From assembly GCA_052325345.1 (NCBI GenBank), contig JBKQVG010000397.1, positions 1 through 23,462 of the forward strand: DNA of 23,462 nt, read 5' to 3'. Each line of letters begins with the position of its first letter. Position 1 is the first letter of the stretch. A model generated the notes under the pieces. It was not told the origin of the DNA and did not search any database. It saw nothing but the letters and a program-made list of their open reading frames with translations. This stretch comes from JBEKYD01 sp052325345 (GTDB taxonomy: Bacteria; Acidobacteriota; Terriglobia; Bryobacterales; Bryobacteraceae). Both the position numbers and the translations under genes were made by a program. This document shows positions 1-10,973 of this stretch, piece after piece.

Positions 1-1275
1 CCCAATCCGAATTTCATCCCGCTGCTGGGCTGCTACGATTTGACCCGTCTGTCGCCGCTGCCGGCTTCGGATGGATGCCCGGCATCCACGGCGGGGCTTT
101 ACGATTTTTACGGGCATGCGAACATTCGCGAAGTCGCGCTGTTCATCCAGGACAACATCAGCAAGGGTCCCTGGAACTTCAACCTGGGGCTGCGCTTCGA
201 CATCTATCGCGGCCTCACCAGCGCCAGCCAGGCGGAGCCGCGGCTGGGCATCGCTTACAATTTCAAGCCCACCAACTCGGTGCTGCGCATTTCCTATGCC
301 CGCAGCCTGGAAACGCCGTTCAACGAAAACCTGGTGCTTTCGAGCCTGGGGTGCGGCAACGCGGTGGTGAACGCGATCATGTCGGCGATTACCCCCTGTA
401 CGACCAACACGCCGCTGGCGCCGGGCTGGCGCAACGAATTTCACGCCGGCCTGCAGCAGGCTGTCGGCAAGCACCTGGTGGTGGATGCCGAATACATCTG
501 GAAGTATACGCACCGGGCCTACGACTTCAGCGTATTCGGAAACTCGCCGCTGACTTTCCCCATCGAATGGGAGCGCTCGAAGATCCCCGGTTTTACCGGC
601 CGCATCACCATGCCGGACTTCCACGGTCTTTCGGCCTTTGTAGTGATGTCGCACGTAGCGGCGCGTTTCTTCGAGCCCCAGGTGAGCGGCATTGGCTCGA
701 CGCCGACCGGGAGCGAGGTTTTCCGCATCGACCACGACGAAGCTTTCAACGAGACCACGCACCTGCAATACCAGCCGTTCAAGAAAGGCCCGTGGTTCGG
801 TTTCAACTGGCGCTACGACAGCGGCCAGGTGGCGGGGGCGGTGCCGTGCGCCGGTGGCAACTGCGCCAATGGGCCGGACGGCTCGGATTCGGTGGTGGAC
901 GTTTCGGGCCTGACGCCCGACCAGCAATTCCAAGCGGGACTCTACTGCGGCGGCATACACGCCACGCTGACTATGGGCATCAGTTCCAACGGGCTCTGCC
1001 CGGCTGCGGCATACGGCTCGACACTGTTGAATATCCCGGCCGCCGGCACCGAGAACGACGACCACAATCCGCCCCGCGTTGCGCCACGGAATTTGTTCGA
1101 CATGGCGATAGGCATGGATAATCTCTTCGGCGGCGAGCGCTATAAGTGGAGCGCCAGAATTTCGGTGGTCAACCTGACGAACGAGTACGCCCTGTATAAC
1201 TTCCTTTCGACCTTCAGCGGCACGCACTACGTAACGCCGCGCACGGTGACGGCGACAATCGGGTTCCACTTCTAG
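1..1275 (+). CDS. TonB-dependent-receptor-like outer-membrane barrel, C-terminal part (5' truncated by window)
   Basis: The frame is open from base 1, so the gene begins upstream; 424 codons of its end are visible. The protein has alternating polar and aromatic stretches typical of beta strands, such as WNFNLGLRFDIYRG and NSVLRISYARSLETPFNENL, and long loops with paired cysteines. It ends in TVTATIGFHF; a terminal Phe preceded by alternating hydrophobics is the known signal for BAM-dependent insertion of outer-membrane barrels. The order 'FNLGLRFD ... RLGIAYNF ... RISYARS' is what large Oar-like TonB-dependent receptors of Acidobacteriota show near their C-terminus. The plug domain, any carboxypeptidase-like N-terminal domain and the signal peptide lie outside the window, so the substrate cannot be inferred. 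A non-TonB barrel remains possible. Confidence 0.75.
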   Translation, partial: PNPNFIPLLGCYDLTRLSPLPASDGCPASTAGLYDFYGHANIREVALFIQDNISKGPWNFNLGLRFDIYRGLTSASQAEPRLGIAYNFKPTNSVLRISYARSLETPFNENLVLSSLGCGNAVVNAIMSAITPCTTNTPLAPGWRNEFHAGLQQAVGKHLVVDAEYIWKYTHRAYDFSVFGNSPLTFPIEWERSKIPGFTGRITMPDFHGLSAFVVMSHVAARFFEPQVSGIGSTPTGSEVFRIDHDEAFNETTHLQYQPFKKGPWFGFNWRYDSGQVAGAVPCAGGNCANGPDGSDSVVDVSGLTPDQQFQAGLYCGGIHATLTMGISSNGLCPAAAYGSTLLNIPAAGTENDDHNPPRVAPRNLFDMAIGMDNLFGGERYKWSARISVVNLTNEYALYNFLSTFSGTHYVTPRTVTATIGFHF

Positions 1276-1276
1276 A

Positions 1277-1420
1277 AGAAGACACTTCTAGAAGGAGACA
1301 GAAGTCAGAAGATAGAAGACAGAATGAAAACCGCAGCCTTCGGCTTCTGACTTCCCACTTCTGCCTTCTCCCTTCTCCCTTCTGCCTTCTGCCTTCTCCC
1401 TTTTCCCTTTTCCCTTCCTC
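1277..1420. repeat. Purine/pyrimidine heptamer repeats forming a foldback
   Basis: Directly after the barrel gene's stop, the + strand has purine-rich heptamers (cagaagt, cagaaga, tagaaga, cagaatg at 1299-1326). These are followed by eleven pyrimidine heptamers in one phase (cttctga, cttccca, cttctgc, cttctcc and variants, 1344-1420). The two halves are roughly complementary. An exact 11-base inverted repeat pairs 1301-1311 with 1344-1354, around a small inner hairpin (agcc-ttc-ggct, 1335-1345). It lies between convergent genes (barrel + and LytTR -), so it may act as a bidirectional terminator. It could equally be a mobile or slippage-made intergenic repeat. Confidence 0.7.
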
Positions 1421-1424
1421 CCAT

Positions 1425-2180
1425 TCACCAGCGCAGAATGCGGCGAATGCCGTGGGCCTGACGTTTGCTGACGATCAATTCGAGTGAATTGCTGAGGGTG
1501 ACGAGCCAGCGTTGGCTGCTTAGGGCGCTCATTTTGCGAATGTGATTCAGGTTGACGACGGCGTTGCGGTGGACGCGCTGGAACTGGGGTCCGGGCAGGT
1601 GTTGGCAGATAGTGCGGAGGTTGTGCGTGGCCAGCAGGCGCTGGCGGGCGGTGACGATCCAGACCAATTCGCGTTCGGCCTGGAAGGCCAGTACCTCGTC
1701 GGCATCGAGCAGGACATAGTCGGAACCGCTGCGGCCCACCACTTTGCGGCTGCTGGCCGGCAGCGCGGTATCGGCCACGGCCGCGATACGGGCCAGATTC
1801 TGCGCGGCCTCCGCCGGGTTGCCTATCAGGCCGCGGGCACGCTCGACCGCCTTGCCGAGACGCGCCTCGCTTACCGGTTTCAGGAGGTAATCGATGGCGC
1901 CGGCTTCAAACGCCTGAATGGCGTGCTGGTCGAAAGCGGTGACAATGATCAATACCGGAAGGCGCGAGCCTTCCAGGTTGCGGACCACTTCAAATCCGCC
2001 CATCACGGGCATCTGGAGATCGAGGAAGACCAGGTTCGGGCGGAGGCGCGCAATTCCCAGCAGGGCCTGGCCGCCATCGGCGGCTTCGCCCACGACCTCG
2101 ACGTCGAGCATAGTCTCCAGTTGCTCGCGCAGGATCCGCCGCGCAATGGGCTCGTCATCGACGATGAACGCCGTCAGCAT
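1425..2180 (-). CDS. LytTR-family response regulator
   Basis: Two-domain transcription regulator of 251 residues. The N-terminal receiver domain (about 1-118) has the acidic pair D8/D9, the phospho-acceptor D54 in FLDLQMP, T81 and K101 in LLKP. The C-terminal half (about 148-250) matches a LytTR DNA-binding domain, with FQRVHRNAVVNLNHI as its most typical stretch. Proteins of this architecture (AlgR/LytR/LytT class) bind direct repeats upstream of target promoters when phosphorylated. No histidine kinase gene is adjacent, so the partner must be elsewhere. The upstream neighbour on the same strand is the DHH phosphoesterase, 73 bases away, so co-transcription is possible. The ATG start has only a weak ribosome site before it, but the receiver domain begins at once (LTAFIVDDEP), which supports the start. 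Confidence 0.92.
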   Translation of the reverse strand: MLTAFIVDDEPIARRILREQLETMLDVEVVGEAADGGQALLGIARLRPNLVFLDLQMPVMGGFEVVRNLEGSRLPVLIIVTAFDQHAIQAFEAGAIDYLLKPVSEARLGKAVERARGLIGNPAEAAQNLARIAAVADTALPASSRKVVGRSGSDYVLLDADEVLAFQAERELVWIVTARQRLLATHNLRTICQHLPGPQFQRVHRNAVVNLNHIRKMSALSSQRWLVTLSNSLELIVSKRQAHGIRRILRW

Positions 2181-2253
2181 CGTCCAACTTCAATTAGAGC
2201 GAAAAACCGCTCCCTTTGGCCGCGGCTCGATGGTGCGCTGGGTCGGGCATGCT

Positions 2254-3207
2254 TCAACTCTGCAGTTCGGCCACGATTTCGGCGGCGATGGCACGGGCTT
2301 GAGCGAGGGCGCCGGGGGGCAGGCTGATGGCTCCCACGCGGGCATGGCCGCCGCCGCCGTAGCGCTCGCAAATGGTGGCGAGGTTATGTTTCAGCTCGAC
2401 TTTGGCCCAAGGGTTGGATCCAACCGAGATTTTCGTGCGGAAACTGGAAGGGCTCACCGAGACGGTATACACGGAATCCGGGAACAAATAGTAGGGGATG
2501 AACTTGTTGTAGCCTTCCACGTCGTAGCCGTCGAGGTCGAAGAACACGACCCCGCGGTGCTCGCGGGCGCGCTCGCGAATCAGTTGCTGGTTTTCGAGGT
2601 GCCGCCGGTAGAGGGGGGCATAGAGGCGGTTCACTTCGGGTTCGGCCACGATCTCATCCAGCTTGCGCCGTTGCATCCAGCCGATGATTTTCTGTACGAT
2701 GCCGGAACCTTTGGCGGCCTCGATCACGAGAGTGAGTTTCATGGCGGGAGCGCCCAATTCCACGGCGGTTTTGGCATCGGGATACTGAGCGCCATCGATG
2801 ATGAGCGACCAGTAGACCAGGTCGTCCAAATCGGGCGCGGAAAATCCGAAACGCTCGCGCGCGGCGGCGGCGATGAAGGACGCGCAGGATTTGAAGCTGG
2901 GGTCGTAGAGCTTGCGGCCGCTGGTGTCGCGGTGGAAGTGCTCGGCGTCGCGGGCGTTGAGAAAAGCGCTCTGGTGATGATCGAACCACCATGTCAGGCG
3001 GGGATCGCTCGAATATTTGAAATCGACAATGGCATTCTCGTCGCCGTCGAAGAGGGCGGGATCGAAGGTTTGATCGGCCTGGTGGGCCATTCCGGTATAG
3101 CGAAATTCGGCATCCGGGTGAATTGCGCCCGCGATGAAGTGGCTGAAGAAGGCGGCGGAGGCAGCGCCGTCGAAGCAATGGTCGTGATAGAGCACGCGTA
3201 CCAACAT
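2254..3207 (-). CDS. DHH-family phosphoesterase
   Basis: Predicted soluble phosphoesterase of about 317 residues in the DHH/DHHA1 superfamily, which includes RecJ, oligoribonuclease NrnA, cyclic-dinucleotide phosphodiesterases and exopolyphosphatases. Motif I is seen as YHDHCFDGAASA at residues 7-18. The name-giving DHH is at 76-78 in WWFDHHQ. The glycine-rich DHHA1 motif YGGGGHARVG is near residue 283. The ATG at 3207 is chosen because motif I starts almost immediately after it in relatives; a GTG at 3267 would add 20 Arg-rich residues that do not look conserved. The substrate (nanoRNA, c-di-AMP, polyphosphate or other) cannot be told from motifs alone. It is divergent from the enoyl-CoA hydratase gene. 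Confidence 0.85.
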   Translation of the reverse strand: MLVRVLYHDHCFDGAASAAFFSHFIAGAIHPDAEFRYTGMAHQADQTFDPALFDGDENAIVDFKYSSDPRLTWWFDHHQSAFLNARDAEHFHRDTSGRKLYDPSFKSCASFIAAAARERFGFSAPDLDDLVYWSLIIDGAQYPDAKTAVELGAPAMKLTLVIEAAKGSGIVQKIIGWMQRRKLDEIVAEPEVNRLYAPLYRRHLENQQLIRERAREHRGVVFFDLDGYDVEGYNKFIPYYLFPDSVYTVSVSPSSFRTKISVGSNPWAKVELKHNLATICERYGGGGHARVGAISLPPGALAQARAIAAEIVAELQS

Positions 3208-3315
3208 GAAAGATTCCGGGGAAAACCTTTCAGGTTGCCTGAACCGGCGGCGAAAAGCAAGTAGCACGCGCCTTGGAATCCGAAACCGCCGCGAAAGGGG
3301 GGAAAAACATATTTA

Positions 3316-3332
3316 GCGACCTGGCAAGTCGC
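3316..3332. promoter_or_regulatory. Palindrome in the divergent DHH/enoyl-CoA hydratase intergenic region
   Basis: The sequence gcgacctggcaagtcgc is a 17-base dyad with one internal mismatch. It lies in the 224-base gap between two divergent genes (starts at 3207 and 3432). The size and symmetry fit an operator for a dimeric repressor, but a short RNA hairpin is equally possible. There is no T-run after it on either strand that would make it a terminator. Confidence 0.3.
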
Positions 3333-3431
3333 CTCCGGCAGCGGGCTGCTAAAATAACGGGATAAGCACAGGCGGCGCGTGCTCCGCGCGCAGTCTTGCC
3401 TTGGCGGCTCTGGCCATCTGACCGGACTAAT

Positions 3432-4196
3432 ATGGGTCAGTCCCTTATCGCGGAACGGCACGGCCGCATTCTGCGCCTCACCCTCAATCGCCCCCACAAA
3501 CGCAATGCGCTCGATGCGGAATTATGCACCAGCCTGGCGGACGCGGTCGAATCGGCCGCCGCCGATCCCAAAATCGGCGCCATCCTGCTGGCGGCGGCAG
3601 GTCCCGCGTTTTCCGCCGGAATGGACCTGACGGAGGCCCAATCCGCCCCGCCGGACGGGCTGGCCGGCGCGCACGAGCGCTTGTTCACCCTGGGCTCGCG
3701 CATCTCGACGCCCCTGGTGGGGCTGGTGACCGGCGCGGTTTTGGGCGGCGGAGTGGGGTTGGTCGCCAACTGTCATATCGTGGTCGCGAGCGAAGCGGCT
3801 CGCTTCGGGCTGACCGAGATTGGCCTCGGGCTGTGGCCGTTTTTGATTTTTCGCTCGGTAGCGGACGCGGTTGGCGAACGGCACGCGCGAGAACTCTCGC
3901 TCACCGGCCGGATTTTCGACGCGCAGGAGGCCTTGGAACTGGGTTTAGTGCACAAAGTTGTACAAAAGCCCGAAGAAACGGCCATGCACCTGGCCGGGCA
4001 ACTTGCCGATTCCAGCCCTGCGGCCATCCGCCTGGGACTGCAGTTTGTAAACCAGTCGCGCGGAACCAAGCTGGCGGAGGGGCTGGCCATCGGCCGCCGG
4101 TTTCGCGCGCAAGTGATGGCAGGTGAAGACTTTGCGGAGGGACTGGCGGCATTTCGGGACAAACGGACGCCGCGCTGGCCCTCCACCCGGGAATGA
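3432..4196 (+). CDS. Enoyl-CoA hydratase/isomerase family protein
   Basis: Crotonase-fold protein of 254 residues, the usual family length, expected to act on acyl-CoA thioesters in the cytoplasm. The CoA/oxyanion-hole motif SAGMDL is at residues 61-66 and the second oxyanion stretch VLGGGVGLVANCHI around 104-117. In rat enoyl-CoA hydratase, two glutamates (E144 and E164, 20 residues apart) do the catalysis. Here the first position is G109 and the second is kept as E129 in FGLTEIGLG. One-glutamate members are often isomerases or other crotonases, so the hydratase name should be taken as family only. The ATG at 3432 is preferred over an in-frame TTG at 3396 because the conserved start (ERHGRILRLTLNRP) follows soon after. 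No other beta-oxidation gene is adjacent. Confidence 0.85.
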   Translation: MGQSLIAERHGRILRLTLNRPHKRNALDAELCTSLADAVESAAADPKIGAILLAAAGPAFSAGMDLTEAQSAPPDGLAGAHERLFTLGSRISTPLVGLVTGAVLGGGVGLVANCHIVVASEAARFGLTEIGLGLWPFLIFRSVADAVGERHARELSLTGRIFDAQEALELGLVHKVVQKPEETAMHLAGQLADSSPAAIRLGLQFVNQSRGTKLAEGLAIGRRFRAQVMAGEDFAEGLAAFRDKRTPRWPSTRE

Positions 4197-4289
4197 CCCA
4201 GGTACGACTATGGGGGGCGGATGCTTACAGCAGGCTACCACCCCTGGGGGCCAATTGCGATCGGGCACAAAATACGGGGTGCCAGCTAC

Positions 4290-4318
4290 TTTACTTTTGC
4301 CGCTGGCGCGGTTAGTAT
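4290..4318 (+). promoter_or_regulatory. Candidate sigma70-type promoter for smc
   Basis: TTTACT (4290-4295) and TAGTAT (4313-4318) are separated by 17 bases, each matching four of six consensus positions. An overlapping TATAGT at 4316-4321 is an alternative -10. This lies about 35 bases before the proposed TTG start of smc. Matches this good are not rare by chance. Confidence 0.25.
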
Positions 4319-4352
4319 AGTGACAACCCCCGAGGCAAGCGAGGTTGATGTT

Positions 4353-7985
<3,633 letters not shown>

Positions 7986-8118
7986 GCAGGATCAGTTCAC
8001 AAAAAATGCCGCACCCGAGCCGAAACGCATCAACCCTCAACTGCGGGGTTTCTCTGGAGGCGCCGCCGGCTGCAGAAGGAACGGCGCCACGCGCCGGCAG
8101 ACGCGGCAATACGCCACC

Positions 8119-8370
8119 TCAGCGATAAGCTTCACCGCGATTCTCGACGGCAAGGATGCGAAGGACCTTGCCGCTGGAGGTGAAGAAAATCCGATAGTTG
8201 CCGAGGCGCAACCGTAGCTTGCCGGCGTGCTTGCCCTGCAGCGCCTTCACGTCGCCCACTCCGGTGACCGCGTAATGATACAGGCCGTCGAAGATGTGCA
8301 TGGCCGTGGTCCGATCGAGAGCGCGAATATCTGCGCGCGCCTCATCGGTCCACTCAAAGCTAAGCGCCAT
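8119..8370 (-). CDS. RelE/ParE-family toxin
   Basis: Small basic protein of 83 residues. It starts ALSFEWTDEARADIRALDR and ends in the family's beta-strand core KLRLRLGNYRIFFTSSGKVLRILAVENRGEAYR (split here as KLRLRLGNYRIFF and LRILAVENRGEAYR). This layout matches RelE/ParE toxins. RelE members cut mRNA on the ribosome and ParE members poison gyrase; sequence inspection does not decide between them. It overlaps the upstream antitoxin by 11 bases, so the two are translationally coupled. The ATG at 8370 is chosen over an upstream open frame because the conserved first strand starts there. It is convergent with smc. Confidence 0.85.
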   Translation of the reverse strand: MALSFEWTDEARADIRALDRTTAMHIFDGLYHYAVTGVGDVKALQGKHAGKLRLRLGNYRIFFTSSGKVLRILAVENRGEAYR

Positions 8371-8647
8371 TCTCTTTGAGCGGGAAATCCTGCTGGGTGA
8401 GCCCGAACTCGGCCAGGACCTCTTTGTGTGGAATCCCGCGGCCGCCTCTCTGTTCGAGCCAGGCGTCCGCGCGGACAAGCGCCTGGTCCTCTTCATCGGT
8501 GAGCGGCTCGTCATCAACGGGCGCCGTGGCGATGGACCGGGAAACGGGGTCCAGCAGCATAAACTCCAAGAAGCGGACCGCTGTGTCAATCTGCGACGCG
8601 GGCAGCCGTTCGATCAGTTCGTGCGCATGGTGTTTATCCGCTTCCAT
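8360..8647 (-). CDS. Putative antitoxin of the RelE/ParE pair
   Basis: 95-residue acidic protein placed directly upstream of the toxin, with which it overlaps by 11 bases. The N-terminal part (HELIERLPASQIDTAVRFLE) is a short helical region. The middle is rich in Asp/Glu (DDEPLTDEEDQ), and the C-terminal part (IPHKEVLAEFGLTQ) resembles toxin-wrapping tails. A strong Shine-Dalgarno AGGAGG (complement of 8652-8657) lies 4 bases before its ATG, so the antitoxin is probably made in excess of the toxin. No standard DNA-binding fold (ribbon-helix-helix or Phd) is obvious. The call rests mainly on size, charge and gene order. Confidence 0.75.
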   Translation of the reverse strand: MEADKHHAHELIERLPASQIDTAVRFLEFMLLDPVSRSIATAPVDDEPLTDEEDQALVRADAWLEQRGGRGIPHKEVLAEFGLTQQDFPLKENGA

Positions 8648-8771
8648 ACATCCTCCTAATCCAGTCGGCGAACGCTCGCTTTGAGGAGAGTGTCGATGGC
8701 GCGGAGCAGCACGGTTTACCGGCGATAGAGCTTCGATCTGCTCCGGGCGCTACAGACCTATATCCACTACA

Positions 8772-9113
8772 TCATAATAGTATTCTCTTGGCCAGGCGAT
8801 GCGTCAGGATGCCCGTGATGGCGTCCACCTTTTCCGAATCCGGGTTTACGGCAAGCGGCGTCTGCGCCAGCCGTTCGGTTATGGCGCCGAGTACGCGGCC
8901 ATCCACGATCGCCACGTGCTCCACGATTTCGGCGATCGACCAGCCATACTCGAGAAGTTTGCGGATCGCTCCGTAAAGGTTCAAGCGCCGGACGCGATAC
9001 GGCCGTCCGGCCAGTGGGTGCGTTGCGACGCGGGGCAAGTGGAATGATGGGAGGACTGGGCGGTCAGCCCTATAACACCTCTGTCCAGGTTGGCGAGGCG
9101 GCGAAGGCCGCAT
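8772..9113 (-). CDS. Small DUF433-like protein, possibly 5' eroded
   Basis: Open frame of 113 codons. The part with recognisable character starts around residue 27: HPLAGRPYRVRRLNLYGAIR, then KLLEYGWSIAEIVEHVAI, then GRVLGAITERL. This matches the general pattern of DUF433 proteins (GRPY..GTRI..W.I...L..G.S.EEI.E, then V.AAL), which are often antitoxins. However, the usual GTR motif is altered. The first 25 residues are Arg/Pro-rich and overlap the end of the GH15 gene by 44 bases, so the true start may be a TTG at 9038 or the gene may be 5' truncated. No PIN or DUF5615 toxin follows. The match is from memory only. Confidence 0.4.
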   Translation of the reverse strand: MRPSPPRQPGQRCYRADRPVLPSFHLPRVATHPLAGRPYRVRRLNLYGAIRKLLEYGWSIAEIVEHVAIVDGRVLGAITERLAQTPLAVNPDSEKVDAITGILTHRLAKRILL

Positions 9114-10836
9114 GGATCAATCCGACGTGTGAGTAGGTTTGCGGAAAATTACCCCACATGCGCGGCTCGGCCGGGTCGTAGTCTTCCGAAAGAAGTCCTA
9201 ACGGTGACAGCGCTCCGCGGATCCGATCGAATGCGGCGCGCGCTTCGTCGCCCCGTCCCGCGGCGGCCAGGGCCTCGATCAGCCAGAAGGTACAGATGAC
9301 AAAAGCGACGGAGGGCTTGCCGAATCCGTCGTTCAGGCTATAGCGTTGCAGCCAGCCGCCCCACGCCAGATCTTTGTGAATGGCGTCAATCGTGCGAATC
9401 AGCATCGGATCTCCGGCGGGAAGAAAACGCAAGCGGACCATCTGAAGCAGCGAAGCGTCCAGGTCTTCGCCGCCATAATGGCCCACGAAGCTGGTCTTGC
9501 CCGGGTTCCAGGACTGGGCGACGACTTCGGCATGAATCCGGCTGGCCGCGGACTGAAACTCGGCCGCGAGCGCCGGCTCGTGCCGTTTGGCGATCCCCAC
9601 CATGCGGTCCGCGGCGGCCCAGCACATCAGGCTCGAAAACGTCTGAGGTTTCCATTCCGTCCGGTATTCCCAGATGCCCGCGTCCGGAACGCCCGCCAGC
9701 GAGATCGCCTTGCGCGCCAACTCTTCAATCAGCCGGAACGCCGCCGGAGACCGTTCCGCGCTCATGCGTTCATCGAGAAAGATCGGGGTCAGCGCCAGCA
9801 CCATTTCTCCATAGATATCGTTCTGAGAGTGCAGCGCGGCGGCGTTGCCGATCCGTACGGGCCGCTCGCCGTTATAGCCAGGCCAGTTTTCAAGAACCGA
9901 TTCGTCCAGGTTCTGCGATCCGTCCACGCGGTACAGGGGCGCCAGGTTCAGCCCCGGGGCACCACCCGCCACATTGAGCAGGTACTGCACAAACTGCTCG
10001 CGCTCTTCAAATTGCCCCAGCAGCCCGAAGGCGTTCAGCACGTAGTAGGAGTCGCGCAACCAGCAGAAGCGGTAGTCCCAGGTGCGCCCGCTGCCGGGCG
10101 ACTCTGGGATCGAGGTGGTCATCGCCGCGATGATGGCCCCCGTGTCTTCAAAGCAGTGCAGCTTCAGAGCCAGTGCGGAGCGGATCACTTCCTGCTGGAA
10201 TAGCGGTGGAATATCGCACCGTTTCACCCAGTGCCGCCAGTAGCGGGCGGTCTCGTTCCAGAAGCGCTCGCACAAGGGCGCCAGGGGCTCTTCCACCGGC
10301 GCACCCCAAGTCAGGATCAGGTGATGGCGGCCCGTAAGAGTAAACGGCTGGCCGCCCAGGTAGGACAGCGGCAGGTCGGCGGTGAGCCGCAGTTGGCTGG
10401 CGAATCCCTCAAACCGGACATGATGCGAACCTTGCACCACCGAAGGCCGCTCCTTGGACCAGCCCAGCCTGGGCTCGCAGGCCACGGCGATCCGAGGCGT
10501 GCCTTCGATCGGCTCGACGATTCGGATGAGTTGGGTCGGTCGAAACGCGCGGCCGAACTGCAGGAACCGCGGTGCGAAGTCGATCACTCGGAAAGAACCC
10601 GTCGAGGTCCGAAAGGTGGTTTCGAGGATGTTGGTATTGGGGAGGTAGCGCTGGGTGCCGGTTCCTCCGCCTGCCGGACCGGTGCGGAAGCGCCCGCCTT
10701 CCTGGCTGTCTAAAAGGGTGGAACACACCGGTTCGGAATCAAACCGGGGGAGACAGCACCAAACGATCTCTCCGCTATTGTGTATCAGCGCGGAAAATTG
10801 GCAGTTCCCGATCAACCCCAGGTCTTCAAGGCGCAT
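9070..10836 (-). CDS. Glycoside hydrolase family 15 protein (glucoamylase/trehalase type)
   Basis: 588-residue GH15 enzyme with an N-terminal beta domain (MRLEDLGLIGNCQFSALI, CLPRFDSEPV) and an alpha6/alpha6 barrel. The family signature WDYRFCWLRD is at 253-262. The two expected catalytic glutamates fit E390 in IWEYR and E551 in LLSEDYDP, which is followed by GNFPQTYSHVGLI. GH15 members of this length are glucoamylases, alpha-glucosidases or (in actinobacteria) trehalases. The facing trehalose-phosphate phosphatase and the OtsA relic favour a trehalose link, but this is context only. No signal peptide is seen, so it should be cytoplasmic. The ATG at 10836 is chosen because homologues begin MRLEDLGLIG; AAGG lies 8 bases upstream. 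Confidence 0.9.
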   Translation of the reverse strand: MRLEDLGLIGNCQFSALIHNSGEIVWCCLPRFDSEPVCSTLLDSQEGGRFRTGPAGGGTGTQRYLPNTNILETTFRTSTGSFRVIDFAPRFLQFGRAFRPTQLIRIVEPIEGTPRIAVACEPRLGWSKERPSVVQGSHHVRFEGFASQLRLTADLPLSYLGGQPFTLTGRHHLILTWGAPVEEPLAPLCERFWNETARYWRHWVKRCDIPPLFQQEVIRSALALKLHCFEDTGAIIAAMTTSIPESPGSGRTWDYRFCWLRDSYYVLNAFGLLGQFEEREQFVQYLLNVAGGAPGLNLAPLYRVDGSQNLDESVLENWPGYNGERPVRIGNAAALHSQNDIYGEMVLALTPIFLDERMSAERSPAAFRLIEELARKAISLAGVPDAGIWEYRTEWKPQTFSSLMCWAAADRMVGIAKRHEPALAAEFQSAASRIHAEVVAQSWNPGKTSFVGHYGGEDLDASLLQMVRLRFLPAGDPMLIRTIDAIHKDLAWGGWLQRYSLNDGFGKPSVAFVICTFWLIEALAAAGRGDEARAAFDRIRGALSPLGLLSEDYDPAEPRMWGNFPQTYSHVGLIHAAFAASPTWTEVL

Positions 10837-10870
10837 GTTTGGTACCTTAACACGAGGTGAAAATGCTGTA

Positions 10871-10954
10871 ATGAAAGTATGCCACGCAGATCCGATCATC
10901 CTGGTGCAGGACCATCACTTCGCCCTGGCGCCGGCGATGATTCGCAAGCGGCCG
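10871..10954 (+). pseudogene. Relic of trehalose-6-phosphate synthase (OtsA, GT20)
   Basis: In one frame the + strand reads MKVCHADP then ILVQDHHFALAPAMIRKRPP. This strongly resembles the GT20 trehalose-6-phosphate synthase motif 'DPI(V/I)LVQDYHFAL(L/A)PR(M)IRER' found about a third of the way into the protein. Nothing before or after matches the rest of OtsA, and the open frame then runs on out of frame into the phosphatase gene. It therefore looks like roughly 26 codons left after an internal deletion. It sits 20 bases before the ATG of the phosphatase, which is where an otsA-otsB operon would have its junction. A GAGGTGA (10854-10860) precedes the ATG at 10871, so a short peptide could still be translated. 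Confidence 0.6.
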
Positions 10955-10973
10955 CCGCCCCGGCGATCTGACG

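Noticed and set aside
1344..1420. Heptamer block considered as a CRISPR array
   Set aside because: The units are only 7 bases with no spacers between them.
1918..3264. Long + strand open frame (448 codons) opposite the LytTR and DHH genes
   Set aside because: It is antisense to two genes with clear catalytic motifs and has no recognisable domain; long antisense frames are expected at this GC content.
8119..8589. Longer 156-codon reading of the RelE/ParE-like toxin
   Set aside because: The extra 73 residues are an out-of-frame reading of the antitoxin gene; the fold starts at ATG 8370.
9346..10203. + strand frame (285 codons) opposite GH15
   Set aside because: Arg/His/Gly-rich antisense shadow of the GH15 catalytic domain.
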